A stretch of 64,000 bases of DNA from Virgibacillus sp. NKC19-3 (GCF_019837165.1 NZ_JAGYHC010000001.1:3410001-3474000), one strand, 5' to 3'. Counted from the first letter of the stretch, positions 34,531 through 43,352 are shown. Numbers and translations are program-made. Notes: generated by a model from the letters alone, not told the origin.

Positions 34531-34593
34531 AACGAATTGCCCCTTTTCGTTCTTCTAATGTTCACTTCCCTTTTTGTATCTTAGGGAGGTGCT

Positions 34594-34677
34594 GTCTCCC
34601 GTTTTGAGCGCTGACTCTCTCGATTTGGAGGTGCTGCCTCCCGGTTTGAGCGCTGAATCTCCCATTTGAACGCCGCT
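34594..34677 (+). repeat. 21-bp tandem repeat array A (4 units)
   Basis: Four 21-bp units with core TCTCCCGTTTTGAGCGCTGA, alternating with a variant containing GATTTGGAGGTGCT. The C-rich strand is on top. The array lies between the phosphatase gene and the response regulator gene, both on the minus strand. Confidence 0.85.
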
Positions 34678-34693
34678 CCTGCTCGAGCGGGCG

Positions 34694-34715
34694 GTAGGAG
34701 GCAGTAGCCTCCTAC
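34694..34715 (-). terminator. Perfect 9-bp hairpin after the phosphatase gene
   Basis: GTAGGAGGC (34694-34702) pairs with GCCTCCTAC (34707-34715) around AGTA, 29 bp past the phosphatase stop. No U-run follows, so it may be an mRNA-stabilising hairpin or a weak terminator. Confidence 0.45.
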
Positions 34716-34743
34716 GAGTGTAAAGTGCGCCCCTTGACCTTTT

Positions 34744-35508
34744 CTAAAATAATCCCAAAAATTTCTTTTTCCGAATTCCTTCAGGCTCCATTCGATTCAC
34801 GTTCATGTTGGCCACTAACAGTTGGCTGTTTTCCATAAACATAGCAACATAGTCGTTGCCATGATTATGTTTCACATGCTCAAAGGCATCTTTCATAACG
34901 AATCCGCGTGTGGTTGTGTTATGCGCATCCGATGCAATAAAATGTGTCTGGTTCGCTTCAATCAGTTGATCTGAATATTTCTGAATGCTTTTCCCAAATT
35001 TACCAACCACACTTCCGGCAGTGACTTGTGTAAGTGCCCCTTTTCGCACAAAATCATACAGGCGTGACGGATGCTCGAGAAGTTCGCGGTTCCGTTCTGG
35101 ATGCACAATAACCGGAATAAAACCTTCCACTTGGATATCAAACAATAATTGATTGGCGTATCTAGGCACATGGTCGGACGGGAATTCCACAAAAAGATAC
35201 TTCGTGTCATTTAGTGCAAGAAGTTCTCCGTTACGAATGTCTTCGATCATGTCGCCATTCATCCGTACTTCTTGGCCGGCTAGCACCGTGAGCGGGATAT
35301 CCTCTTTCGCAAAGAGGTCATTTAAAATAGATACATTGGTTTGGATCATTTGTCGATCGTTTTCAAATTGCCCATTTCGATGATGCGGGGTTGCGATGAT
35401 GGTATCAATGCCATCATCCATGGCGGCTTTTGCCATTGCAATACTATCTGATTCCGTCTTTGCCCCGTCATCAACACCGGGCAGGATATGACTATGAATA
35501 TCGATCAT
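34744..35508 (-). CDS. Tyrosine-protein phosphatase (CpsB/YwqE type)
   Basis: A 254-residue PHP-fold, manganese-dependent phosphotyrosine phosphatase. Metal ligands are visible in MIDIHSHILPGVDDGAK, ATPHHRNG, VHPERN and SDAHN. It should dephosphorylate the CpsD-like kinase (36473-37174) and so set capsule chain length or output. A GTG at 35517 is in frame but too close to the RBS; ATG 35508 lies 8 bp after AGAGG. It is the intact copy of two tandem paralogues. Confidence 0.93.
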   Translation of the reverse strand: MIDIHSHILPGVDDGAKTESDSIAMAKAAMDDGIDTIIATPHHRNGQFENDRQMIQTNVSILNDLFAKEDIPLTVLAGQEVRMNGDMIEDIRNGELLALNDTKYLFVEFPSDHVPRYANQLLFDIQVEGFIPVIVHPERNRELLEHPSRLYDFVRKGALTQVTAGSVVGKFGKSIQKYSDQLIEANQTHFIASDAHNTTTRGFVMKDAFEHVKHNHGNDYVAMFMENSQLLVANMNVNRMEPEGIRKKKFLGLF

Positions 35509-35597
35509 GGTAATCACCTCTCTAAATTAAGTTCATCCCGATAGCTTAGTAACTAGATAGTTTATCAGAGTTCACATCTTTTTTACAGTTATCCAAC

Positions 35598-36361
35598 CTA
35601 GCCACGGATCACTTTCCGTCCCTTTATTCGGCCTGGTGGGTCCACCGTAATTGTTAGTTCGTCCAGCACTGCTTCACTATGTTGCATGAGTTGGAAAACT
35701 TTTTCCGCACCGAATTGCTTATGTACCACGTGGTACGCATCCTTCATGTAAAAAGTGCGATTATGCGGATCATGGGCGTCTGAGGCAATGAAATGGGTAA
35801 GCTTCGCATCAATAAGTCGATTCGTGAATTTCTGTACTTTCCTGCCGTATTTTCCAGCAACACTTGCGGCAGTGACTTGAGTCAATGCGCCATTTGCTAC
35901 AAGATGATAAAGTACATCGGGATTTGCCCTGATTTCTTTATTCCGCTCCGGATGCACGATGATCGGCAGGTATCCGGCAATTTGCATATCAAATTGGAGC
36001 TTGGTAAAGTAATGTGGCACGTGATCATCCGGCAATTCTACAAATACATAATTACTCGTCACGTTAAGCGGCATAATGTCGCCCGCCTTCAAATCTGCTA
36101 CCATATCACCATAAACACGTGTCTCCTGCCCGGATAGGATGGTGAGCGGGATTTGCTCATGCTTTAATTTTCCATTGACAAATGCCACTGCCCCTGGATA
36201 GCTTCGCCGGTATTTGTATAAGCTCCATCCTTGTGATGTGGTGTAGCGATAATATGCGTAATCCCCTCTTCTACGGCCTGCTCCGCCATTTTCAGTGTCT
36301 GGGGCAGGGATTTCGAACCATCATCTATTCCGGGTAACAGATGGCAATGAATATCAATCAT
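35598..36361 (-). pseudogene. Second CpsB/YwqE-type tyrosine phosphatase, frameshifted
   Basis: The first frame starts at ATG 36361 (MIDIHCHLLPGIDDGSK), with the same metal motifs as the paralogue, runs to ...GEAIQ and then breaks at the GGGG run near 36191-36194. The remaining 190 residues (AVAFVNGKLKHEQIPLTIL... to GRKVIRG) continue in another frame, with VHPERN and SDAHD intact. One missing base restores a protein of about 254 residues. It is either a recent pseudogene, a phase-variable gene or a sequencing error in a homopolymer. RBS AGGAAGTGAG. It directly follows the kinase gene. Confidence 0.8.
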
Positions 36362-36472
36362 ACAGCTCACTTCCTTGGATTTAACCTTATTTTCAAGTCT
36401 ATCGATCTGAACCGTTCTATGTAGAAGTTTTCGCAAAAAACCCTTGCCCGCAGCAAGGAGTATCATTCACAT

Positions 36473-37174
36473 TTAATTCGCCCCATAGTAGTAATAATAA
36501 TTAGACGCTTTTTTCTCCCGGTCATTCAAAACAGTGCCAAGCAATTTGGCATGCGCAGGTTCCAGCGCTTCTTTTGCCTTTGTCGCTTCTTCTATTTCCG
36601 TAAAATTACTTCGAATAACCAGCAAGGATCCGTCCACCATATCTGCCAGAATTTGTGCATCCGTTACCGCGAGCACGGGGGGCGTATCGAATATGACCAA
36701 GTCATAGGACATCGTCGCCTCTTTTAATAGAGTTTGCATTTTCTGGGAACCTAATAACTCAGACGGATTCGGGGGGATGGGACCACAAGAGATCACATCC
36801 AAGTTATCTACATCCGAGCGATTAGCCGTTTCCTGGAGGGAATTTTCCCCAACTAAAATATTGCTGAGTCCTCTTAAATTATCAAGACGGAAGGTATAAT
36901 GAACGGTTGGTTTACGCAGATCGGCATCAATCAATAGTATTTTCTTCCCCTGCTGTGCATACACAACCGCCAAATTTGCCGTTGTCATGGATTTTCCCTC
37001 TCCGGGTCCGGATGACGTGACAATCATCGACTGTAAATTATCGTCGACTTGCGCAAACTGCAAATTTGTCCGAACAGTGCGATATTGCTCGGAAACTGGC
37101 GATTTCGGATTCAGTTTCGTAATCAGATGCCTTACTTTATTCGACTTAGATTGATTCTTTTTGCGTGCCATCAT
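36473..37174 (-). CDS. Tyrosine-protein kinase, CpsD/CapB type
   Basis: A cytoplasmic BY-kinase of about 233 residues. It has Walker A SSGPGEGKSMTTANLA, Walker A' LLIDADLRKP, Walker B VIFDTPP and a C-terminal tyrosine cluster (NYYYYYGAN) for autophosphorylation. It works with the Wzz-like adaptor upstream, and is reversed by the CpsB phosphatase. Frame is open back to 37237, but ATG 37174 (or 37171) follows AAAGGGGAG. It overlaps the adaptor gene by 29 bp. The phosphorylation cycle usually controls polymer export and chain length. Confidence 0.93.
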   Translation of the reverse strand: MMARKKNQSKSNKVRHLITKLNPKSPVSEQYRTVRTNLQFAQVDDNLQSMIVTSSGPGEGKSMTTANLAVVYAQQGKKILLIDADLRKPTVHYTFRLDNLRGLSNILVGENSLQETANRSDVDNLDVISCGPIPPNPSELLGSQKMQTLLKEATMSYDLVIFDTPPVLAVTDAQILADMVDGSLLVIRSNFTEIEEATKAKEALEPAHAKLLGTVLNDREKKASNYYYYYGAN

Positions 37175-37910
37175 ATCTCCCCTTTTTCGATTGATCCGAC
37201 TGAAATGTAAAATGATCACTCCGGACTTCGGAATCATTTATATGCGAAATCGCACCAAGCACCGTTAATTCAAGCTGCTTTTCAATATCATCCTCTGTCG
37301 TAATCGTGTTATCCAAGTATTCCAGCAAGAAGGCTAAGCCAACACCGATCATGCCACCTAGGACAATCGCAATCGCAATGTTGAGCACTGGATTCGGCGC
37401 AACCGGTGATGGATCCGGACCTAACTCAGCCTCTGATAGAATACTAACATTATCCACATTCATAATATCCGGAATCTCATTTTGGAAGATTTCTACCGTT
37501 GTATTCGCGATTTCTACAGCTGTTTCCGGGTTTTCATCGGTCGCTGTGACTGTTACAACCTGCGAATCCTCTTCACTAGATACGTTAAGTTTATCTCCAA
37601 GCTCCGGCACCGTCTCCGTCAAGCCAAGCTCCGCAATAACCTCGTCTAAAATGGCAGGACTACCGATAATAACATTATATGTATTGATAATTTCAACATT
37701 CGACATGCTATCATTTAAATCATATTCCATTGCCTCTTCCGGTTGATTCTGATTCACAATAAACTGGGAACTGGACTCATAAGTCGGCGTCAAAATAAAG
37801 TAACTGACAACCGCCGCCAGTAAAGCAGCCCCCAATACGAATGCAACAATTAACAGCAAACGCTTTTTAATAACTTCAACTATCTCCTTCAAGGAAATCG
37901 TTTCTTCCAT
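37146..37910 (-). CDS. Capsular polysaccharide co-polymerase / kinase adaptor (Wzz, YveK/CapA type)
   Basis: A 254-residue membrane protein with helices at about residues 17-40 and 180-203 flanking an external domain, the Wzz topology. The proline-rich approach to the second helix (PSPVAPNPVLNIAIA) and the cytoplasmic tail (LLEYLDNTITTEDDIEKQL) are typical of YveK/CapA. It should set chain length and activate the kinase encoded downstream. ATG 37910 is preceded by GTGGGGGTACC. It is the first gene of the minus-strand capsule locus. Confidence 0.93.
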   Translation of the reverse strand: MEETISLKEIVEVIKKRLLLIVAFVLGAALLAAVVSYFILTPTYESSSQFIVNQNQPEEAMEYDLNDSMSNVEIINTYNVIIGSPAILDEVIAELGLTETVPELGDKLNVSSEEDSQVVTVTATDENPETAVEIANTTVEIFQNEIPDIMNVDNVSILSEAELGPDPSPVAPNPVLNIAIAIVLGGMIGVGLAFLLEYLDNTITTEDDIEKQLELTVLGAISHINDSEVRSDHFTFQSDQSKKGRYDGTQKESI

Positions 37911-37966
37911 GATGGTACCCCCACAATTCTAGTTTATTAAACGAACAACATTTAATTTTTCGACAT

Positions 37967-38003
37967 TACTTTCGAAAGTATAACATATACGATAAAAAAT
38001 CAA
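37967..38003 (-). promoter_or_regulatory. Candidate capsule promoter with a 14-bp palindrome
   Basis: The perfect palindrome TACTTTCGAAAGTA (37967-37980) touches a TATACT on the minus strand (37983-37978), about 70 bp upstream of the Wzz-like gene. A TTGATT at 38003-37998 is only 14 bp upstream, so the -35 is uncertain. The palindrome is well placed for a repressor. Confidence 0.4.
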
Positions 38004-38443
38004 TATGTTTTCTCCATTTTTTCAGAGAAAATAGGGACTTTGACAGAGCATCCCTTCGGTTGAACGCGCCTAATATTACATTTAGATTACAAGTAACCTA
38101 TTAGTCTATCATTTTCTTGTAATAAAAGATATACTATTGATACTTGGAAAAATAATGTAGAAATATAGGGAGCTGATTTTTGGAGTGGAGAAATTGTAAA
38201 AATGATGCGTTTTTTGTCGAGGTAATGCTAAGACAAGTGCGATGCATGTTTTACCGGAAAATTGGTTAATAGGAACAGTGCTTCTTAAAATGGAAAGAGT
38301 TGAGAAACTGAAATCTTGCTTTCCAGCCGAGAGATCGAATTTTACTTTCTCCTTCAATTGAAAAAGTCGCAGAAACCAAAATCATGCCTACCTCAATGAA
38401 ATCTTAAATCGAAAAAACAACAAATCTAGGGGGAATAATTAGA
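38004..38443. other. Intergenic region upstream of the LysM hydrolase
   Basis: About 440 bp with no supported gene. TTTTCTC...GAGAAAA near 38010-38033 is a small hairpin. The long leader before the LysM gene could hold a regulatory RNA, but I could not match it to the ydaO (c-di-AMP) or another known riboswitch. Confidence 0.35.
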
Positions 38444-39529
38444 ATGGCCAACAAAAAGATACTTATGTCCGTAACGGCAAGTGCAGCAGTTGCATCGGCA
38501 ATTTTTGCAGCAGAAGAAGCAGATGCAGCGTCACACAAAGTCCAAAGCGGTGACTCACTGTGGGCGATCGCCCAGCAGTACAGCACCAGCGTTTCCGAGT
38601 TGAAATCCATCAATAATCTGTCGGGAGACGTCATTTTCCCGAATCAGGTCATTGAAACAGAGAGTGGATCATCGTCATCCTCTTCCTCTAATTCTGGCTC
38701 TAGTTCCAGCAATAGTGCAGATACATATACGGTAAAACGTGGTGACACCCTAAGTGGCATCGCAGCTGAGCATAATGTTTCATTATCTAATTTGATGGAC
38801 TGGAATAACTTGGATACAACGCTGATTTACCCGGGAAATGAACTTAAAGTGAGCAGCAGTTCAGGATCGAGTTCTGGTGGATCATCAAACGATTCATCCG
38901 ATTCAAGTTCAGGCGGATCATCATCGGGTAGCAAAACGACTTACACCGTAAAATCAGGTGACACCCTATCCGGGATCGCACTAGAATACGGCGTTAGTGT
39001 TGCCAACTTGAAAAAATGGAATAACTTAAGCTCAGACGTCATCATCATCGGACAGAAACTGAGCATAAACGGAAGCTCCGGCGGCTCCGGCAGTGACTCC
39101 GGTTCCAGCGATGGCGGCGGCAGCAGTGACGGTGGCGGCTCAAGTGCACCAGGAGATGTCGACTACAATGTGGATCAGCTGATTAGCACGGCTAAAGCTC
39201 AGATAGGCGTCCCTTATGTATGGGGTGGATCCACACCAAGCGGATTCGACTGCAGCGGCTTCATCTACTACGCATACAAGCAAGCAGGCATGGACATCAG
39301 CCGCACAAGCGCCCAAGGATACTATGACAGATCATACGATGTGAGCAACCCACAAGTAGGCGACCTCGTATTCTTTGAGGGCACCTACAAAGCAGGCATT
39401 TCTCACTTAGGAATCTACTTGGGCGGCGGCGACTTCATCCAAGCAGGCACATCCACCGGCGTAACCATTTCAAATGTGAATGATTCTTATTGGAGTTCAC
39501 ATTTTGAAGGATATAAGCGGTTTTATTAA
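38444..39529 (+). CDS. Secreted cell-wall hydrolase: three LysM domains and NlpC/P60 endopeptidase
   Basis: A 361-residue secreted protein. The signal peptide (residues 1-29, ending ADAAS) is followed by three LysM modules (about 31-73, 94-136, 165-207; each with GDSLWAIA/GDTLSGIA and a xxWNN repeat), separated by Ser/Gly-rich linkers. The C-terminal NlpC/P60 domain has the catalytic Cys in GFDCSGF and His in ISHLGIYL. It should bind peptidoglycan and cut D-Glu-diaminopimelate stem peptides, as LytE/LytF/CwlS do. RBS AGGGGGAA lies upstream, and a terminator follows the stop. Confidence 0.95.
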   Translation: MANKKILMSVTASAAVASAIFAAEEADAASHKVQSGDSLWAIAQQYSTSVSELKSINNLSGDVIFPNQVIETESGSSSSSSSNSGSSSSNSADTYTVKRGDTLSGIAAEHNVSLSNLMDWNNLDTTLIYPGNELKVSSSSGSSSGGSSNDSSDSSSGGSSSGSKTTYTVKSGDTLSGIALEYGVSVANLKKWNNLSSDVIIIGQKLSINGSSGGSGSDSGSSDGGGSSDGGGSSAPGDVDYNVDQLISTAKAQIGVPYVWGGSTPSGFDCSGFIYYAYKQAGMDISRTSAQGYYDRSYDVSNPQVGDLVFFEGTYKAGISHLGIYLGGGDFIQAGTSTGVTISNVNDSYWSSHFEGYKRFY

Positions 39530-39537
39530 TTGTCAGA

Positions 39538-39569
39538 AACGAACTCCAGTCAAGCTGGGGTTCGTTTTT
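39538..39569 (+). terminator. Rho-independent terminator of the LysM hydrolase gene
   Basis: AACGAACTCCAG (39538-39549) pairs with CTGGGGTTCGTT (39555-39566), one G-U, followed by TTTT. It starts 8 bp after the stop codon. Confidence 0.85.
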
Positions 39570-39600
39570 AATATTGATCTGCTGTATGGCCGGTGGCGCT

Positions 39601-39831
39601 GTCTCCCGATTTGAAGATGCGCTCTACCGATTCAGAAGTGCGTTCTACCGATTTGATGATGCTCTCTACCGATTCAGAAGTGCGTTCTCCTGATTTGATG
39701 ATGCTGTCTCCCGATTTAGAGGTGCGCTCTACCGGTTTGATGATGCTCTCTCCCGATTCAGAAGACCTCTCTCCCAATTTGATGCCCGACTCTCCCGATT
39801 TGGACCGCTTCTCTCCCGATTGAACTCCCAG
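39601..39831 (+). repeat. 21-bp tandem repeat array B (11 units)
   Basis: Eleven exact 21-bp units. Two types alternate: CTCTACCGATTCAGAAGTGC and TTCTACCGATTTGATGATGC (first 20 bases of each), giving a 42-bp higher-order period in the first half. Later units carry the CTCTCCCGATTT core. The array fills the convergent gap between the hydrolase and the first NERD gene. Open frames in it are repeat translations, not genes. Confidence 0.93.
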
Positions 39832-39857
39832 CCTCCGCTTTCCGGCATCATCTCAAC

Positions 39858-40802
39858 TTACTTCTGCACCCATCGCCGCCGGGCCTTATCATAAAATAAT
39901 CCATATTCTCTCAACAGCCGTGTGGCTACATTTTTAGCATTAAATTTTAAGAATCGCATGCATTCTGAATTCGTAATCCAAGGCCTTACCAACAGAAGAT
40001 AATCTGCCAAGGCAGACGTATGCGCATCACGCGATTTCTTCTGACATTTATAACAGAACCACCCAGTATGCACGCGCCTCATTCCAAGCACACCGCAGGC
40101 TGGACATTGTACTCCTGGCAATAGATGCTTTTCTTTGATGCCATGTGCCTCCAGGATGTCCTTATCAAATACGGTAGACTCCTTTCGTGTCGCATGCCCA
40201 ATTTTTCTATCCTGCAAAGCAGTATGGCCTGACAGCCGTTTGTTCCGATCGATTATTTTTTTAGAAATAGTTGCTGCATGCGCGACTATCTTAGCAATTT
40301 TCTCTTTATCACCTTCTACTTTGAGTATCGTACGTGGGTCACTGATCGCGATGAAATAATGAATGGGGATGTTAGGGAAATTCCTCTCTAGAAGCCATTG
40401 TTGAAGATTGGATCGTTGGAGTTCAACTTGGGCGATGGGATGACTGAAGCCCATTTCAATTGCCCCATCGTCGCGGGTAAATTGATCAAGGATAGTATCA
40501 AAAATAATCCTTCCATTATAATTTTTTACATCAACAATCGTAATCGCCTGCTGCGTTATGACAAGGTTGTCCATCTGAAACGTTCTCTCCTGCGTCTTCA
40601 AGCAAACATCTTGCAAAATCATGTATTCATGAGGCAACCATTTTAAATGATAGTCAACGTCTAGCTCACCCTCATAGCCTTTCTTATTTTTGTTGTATTC
40701 ATGCCGAACATCCGCTAGACGCGGGAAATTTGGGGGCAAGCGTGGAAGCAGCGCTTCGTACTTTTTCAGTATGCGTGGTTTGGTTCGCTTTTTTAAGATC
40801 AT
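39858..40802 (-). CDS. NERD-domain protein with C-terminal zinc ribbon (paralogue 1)
   Basis: A 314-residue protein. The NERD (nuclease-related) domain lies at about residues 38-155: KGYEGELDVDYHL, then TIVDVKNYNGRIIFD with the D/E-x-K pattern of restriction-like nucleases. A C-terminal CPACGVLG...CYKC zinc ribbon follows, then a basic helix-turn-helix-like end (NAKNVATRLL). Processing of DNA or RNA is suggested but unproven. A second copy lies at 41857-42792 with the same layout. AGGAGG precedes ATG 40802. Confidence 0.85.
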   Translation of the reverse strand: MILKKRTKPRILKKYEALLPRLPPNFPRLADVRHEYNKNKKGYEGELDVDYHLKWLPHEYMILQDVCLKTQERTFQMDNLVITQQAITIVDVKNYNGRIIFDTILDQFTRDDGAIEMGFSHPIAQVELQRSNLQQWLLERNFPNIPIHYFIAISDPRTILKVEGDKEKIAKIVAHAATISKKIIDRNKRLSGHTALQDRKIGHATRKESTVFDKDILEAHGIKEKHLLPGVQCPACGVLGMRRVHTGWFCYKCQKKSRDAHTSALADYLLLVRPWITNSECMRFLKFNAKNVATRLLREYGLFYDKARRRWVQK

Positions 40803-40949
40803 AAGTACCTCCTTTATTTCTATTCATCATACATGAATCCGATAAATCGTAAAATGATCAAAAAATCCATCTTTGTGGGCTGTTTTTGCATTTTCAGTCA
40901 TAACTAGACTCAAAAAACCTTTTTTCCTAAAGCATATGTACAATATTCC

Positions 40950-41067
40950 GCCTTCATATATCCCAAAATGCAAAAGTACATTTTTTTAATTTTCTTTACA
41001 CGATCGTTACGACACTTCTTCAATGAACTATGTATGGCAATATACATCGAATTTAATATATGAAGGC
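40950..41067. repeat. 12-bp perfect inverted repeats in the divergent NERD promoter region
   Basis: GCCTTCATATAT (40950-40961) is repeated in inverse at 41056-41067, 94 bp apart. The 320-bp gap 40803-41122 holds the promoters for two divergent genes and no other gene. The pair may be two operator sites for a shared regulator or the ends of a very small element. Confidence 0.45.
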
Positions 41068-41122
41068 ATATTCAACCACCTACCGAAATAGAATTTACTA
41101 TCACCTATTTGGGGGAGATGCG

Positions 41123-41509
41123 ATGAGTAATGATGCAATAACTGCAGATAAGCTAGCACGATATTATACTCTGAATAATAAAAAGAAAGAAATCGAGCAG
41201 GAAATGACTAACTTGAAAAAGGAATTCCATACTTATTTTGATAATGAAGTCGGAGTCAACAATAAGGGAGAACTGGTCGATGGCGGATATAAACTGCAGC
41301 GTCAAATTCGCAAGTCCGAGAAATTCAATGAAGAAAGAACGGTAAACCGATTGGAAGAAATGCAGATGAATGACCTGATTAAAGTCGTTCGAAAACCAGA
41401 TAGCGAGAAAATAAATTCAGCTGTTAAACTGGGATTGCTGCGTGAAGAGGATTTGGACGGATGCCGGGTAACAAATTATTCAGCGGCGATTTCTGTGAAG
41501 GAAGTATGA
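41123..41509 (+). CDS. Hypothetical coiled-coil protein
   Basis: A 128-residue soluble, basic-and-acidic protein. Residues 15-45 (YTLNNKKKEIEQEMTNLKKE) look like a coiled coil. The rest has an RQIRKSEKFNEERTVNRL stretch and ends SAAISVKEV. I do not recognise the family. The size and composition resemble phage accessory proteins. The frame is open from 41060, but ATG 41123 follows GGGGGAG and is preferred. It lies between two NERD paralogues, divergent from the first and convergent with the second, which makes a link worth testing. Confidence 0.65.
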   Translation: MSNDAITADKLARYYTLNNKKKEIEQEMTNLKKEFHTYFDNEVGVNNKGELVDGGYKLQRQIRKSEKFNEERTVNRLEEMQMNDLIKVVRKPDSEKINSAVKLGLLREEDLDGCRVTNYSAAISVKEV

Positions 41510-41579
41510 TAATGTACCAGAAGCGCCATGTACAGGCGAGCGGGAAGATGCTTCACCCAAGCAGCAGTGAGAGTTTGAA

Positions 41580-41800
41580 GTGTCGGCGATCGACCTAAGA
41601 GAGGTAGAGCTCGAGTTGGTAGATTGGCGCTTGTTCTCGGTAGTTTAGTGCGCGAGCGAGCAACAGAGACCTTCACTCGAGTGTCTTCTCTTTACAGGCG
41701 AGCAACAACTTGGTTTTTCTAGATTGGCACTCGAATGGGGAGGAATGACACTCGTCCTCAACAGTTGGTGCGCAAGCGAGCACCAGACTCCCCACTTGAC
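41580..41800. repeat. Irregular CTCGAG/GCGAGC repeat region, left copy
   Basis: The 347-bp gap 41510-41856 is filled with degenerate short repeats such as CTCGAGT, GCGCGAGCGAGCAAC and TGCGCAAGCGAGCACCAG, spaced roughly 20-30 bp. The last 18-mer recurs exactly at the right copy beyond NERD paralogue 2. No gene is seen. Confidence 0.6.
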
Positions 41801-41856
41801 GTTTACCCACACTTAGCAATCCAATCATTTCTACATATACTGCTCTTCAGTTACAA

Positions 41857-42792
41857 TCACTTTTCCCAACGACGTCGTTTTGCGTTATATCTTAATGAGG
41901 ATTTCTTCAATAGCCTGGTTACTGTATTTTTTGAATTAATTTGAAGCCACCACCTGCAAATCGAGTTAGTTATCCAATTATTTCCAAACAACATATAATC
42001 ATCGATCGCTTGTTTATGCGCATTAGACGAACAATGATGACATTTCCTACATTGCCACTTATTATAAATCCGCTCCATGCCTAAAAATTTGCATGCCGGG
42101 CACTTCACCCCCGGGAGCAAGTCACTCATTTTCACATCATATCGTTTCATGATGTCCATATCATATTCTTTGGATTCTTTCTGTACCATTGTCCCAATTT
42201 TTCGATCGCCTAACGAGTCATGAGCTGATAATTGCTTGTTGAAGTGCATTATTTTTCGAGGAATACTAGACCCATGGGCAACCACTTTGGCTATTTTATC
42301 CTTATCGCCATCTACTTTTATAATGGTGCTTGGATCACTGATTGCGGTAAAAGCGTATATTGGGATGGTGGCAAAATTTCGCTCTTGAAGCCATTGCTGA
42401 AGATTATATCGCTGGAGTTCTGTCTGTGAAATAGGGTGGTTAAAACCTGTTTCCATTTGCCCATCATCGCGAGTAAATTGATCAAGGATCGTATCGAAAA
42501 TAATCGTGCCCTGATAATTTTTCACTTCTACAATGAAAAGCGCGTTCTGAGAAAAAATAAGATTACCCATTTGAAATGTTCTATGTGAAACATGGAGGCA
42601 AATATCGCGAAGAATCAAAAACTGCTGAGGTAAAAACGCAAGATGATAATCAACCTGTATTTCACCCTCGTACCCTCTCTTTCTTTTTTGGTATTCGCGA
42701 GTCACTTCATTAAAACGCGGAAAATTTCGCTTCAGACGCGATATAAGAATTTCATATTTTTTCAGTACTAGCGGTTTCGGTCGAACTTTCAT
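41857..42792 (-). CDS. NERD-domain protein with C-terminal zinc ribbon (paralogue 2)
   Basis: A 311-residue paralogue of the protein at 39858-40802. The NERD domain (KGYEG-like KRGYEGEIQVDYHL, then FIVEVKNYQGTIIFD) is followed by CPACKFLG...CRKC and a basic C-terminus ending RRRWEK. The shared segment IIFDTILDQFTRDDG is nearly unchanged between the copies, so they arose by duplication. It is flanked on both sides by CTCGAG-type repeats, suggesting that the repeats mark the duplicated block. AGGAGGG precedes ATG 42792. Confidence 0.85.
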   Translation of the reverse strand: MKVRPKPLVLKKYEILISRLKRNFPRFNEVTREYQKRKRGYEGEIQVDYHLAFLPQQFLILRDICLHVSHRTFQMGNLIFSQNALFIVEVKNYQGTIIFDTILDQFTRDDGQMETGFNHPISQTELQRYNLQQWLQERNFATIPIYAFTAISDPSTIIKVDGDKDKIAKVVAHGSSIPRKIMHFNKQLSAHDSLGDRKIGTMVQKESKEYDMDIMKRYDVKMSDLLPGVKCPACKFLGMERIYNKWQCRKCHHCSSNAHKQAIDDYMLFGNNWITNSICRWWLQINSKNTVTRLLKKSSLRYNAKRRRWEK

Positions 42793-43009
42793 TAATTACC
42801 CTCCTTTATTATGATTACGCATAAGGTAAATCTATCATATTATATTCACGTTCTATTATTTATGCAATCATCAAAAAAATAAAAATGACGAGCTATAATA
42901 AGCTAAAAAATAAATTTTCAGCTCTATTTTTTATTTTTACACCTAAAAGACATAGGCAAAATGTAAAAATAGCGTGAGACCAATAAAATTTACATGTTAC
43001 GGATTTTCT

Positions 43010-43330
43010 TACCAATCGGGGTTCGAGTTTGGCACTTGAGTCGACTCGTCTTAACTAATTTGCCGCTCGACTTCAAAGGATCCATGCGCGAACGAGCGAA
43101 AACATAACTCACTCGAACGGCGCTATCTCTTACTCGAGCGACAGAACTATTTTTAGATCCTGACGCTCGTGCTTAGGTCCTGTTGCTCGCATTGAATTCT
43201 CTCACGCTCGAGTTGAAAGATTTTGTGCGCAAGCGAGCACCAGCAGATCCCACTCGAGCGACAGAACCCTTTTTAACAGTTGGCGCTTGTATTCAACAAA
43301 CTTATACGCTAGCTTGAGGTGCTGCCACTC
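43010..43330. repeat. Irregular CTCGAG/GCGAGC repeat region, right copy
   Basis: ACTCGAGCGACAGAAC occurs at 43132-43147 and 43252-43267, exactly 120 bp apart, with related CTCG/CGAG boxes about every 20 bp between. TGCGCAAGCGAGCACCAG at about 43226-43243 is identical to the left copy. The gap 42793-43352 contains no gene that I can support; 42880-42960 is very AT-rich with a weak AAAAAATA/TATTTTTT inverted repeat. Confidence 0.65.
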
Positions 43331-43352
43331 ATATTACTCCCTCAACATGAGA

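Noticed and set aside
38109-38357. 82-codon minus-strand frame upstream of the LysM gene
   Set aside because: No RBS, and the region is the leader of a plus-strand gene.
38004-38443. ydaO-type c-di-AMP riboswitch before the LysM hydrolase
   Set aside because: Expected from relatives, but the conserved core could not be found in the sequence.
39568-39823. Open frames on both strands in array B (about 70-76 codons)
   Set aside because: Same cause: the 21-bp period keeps several frames open; no RBS and no protein-like conservation.
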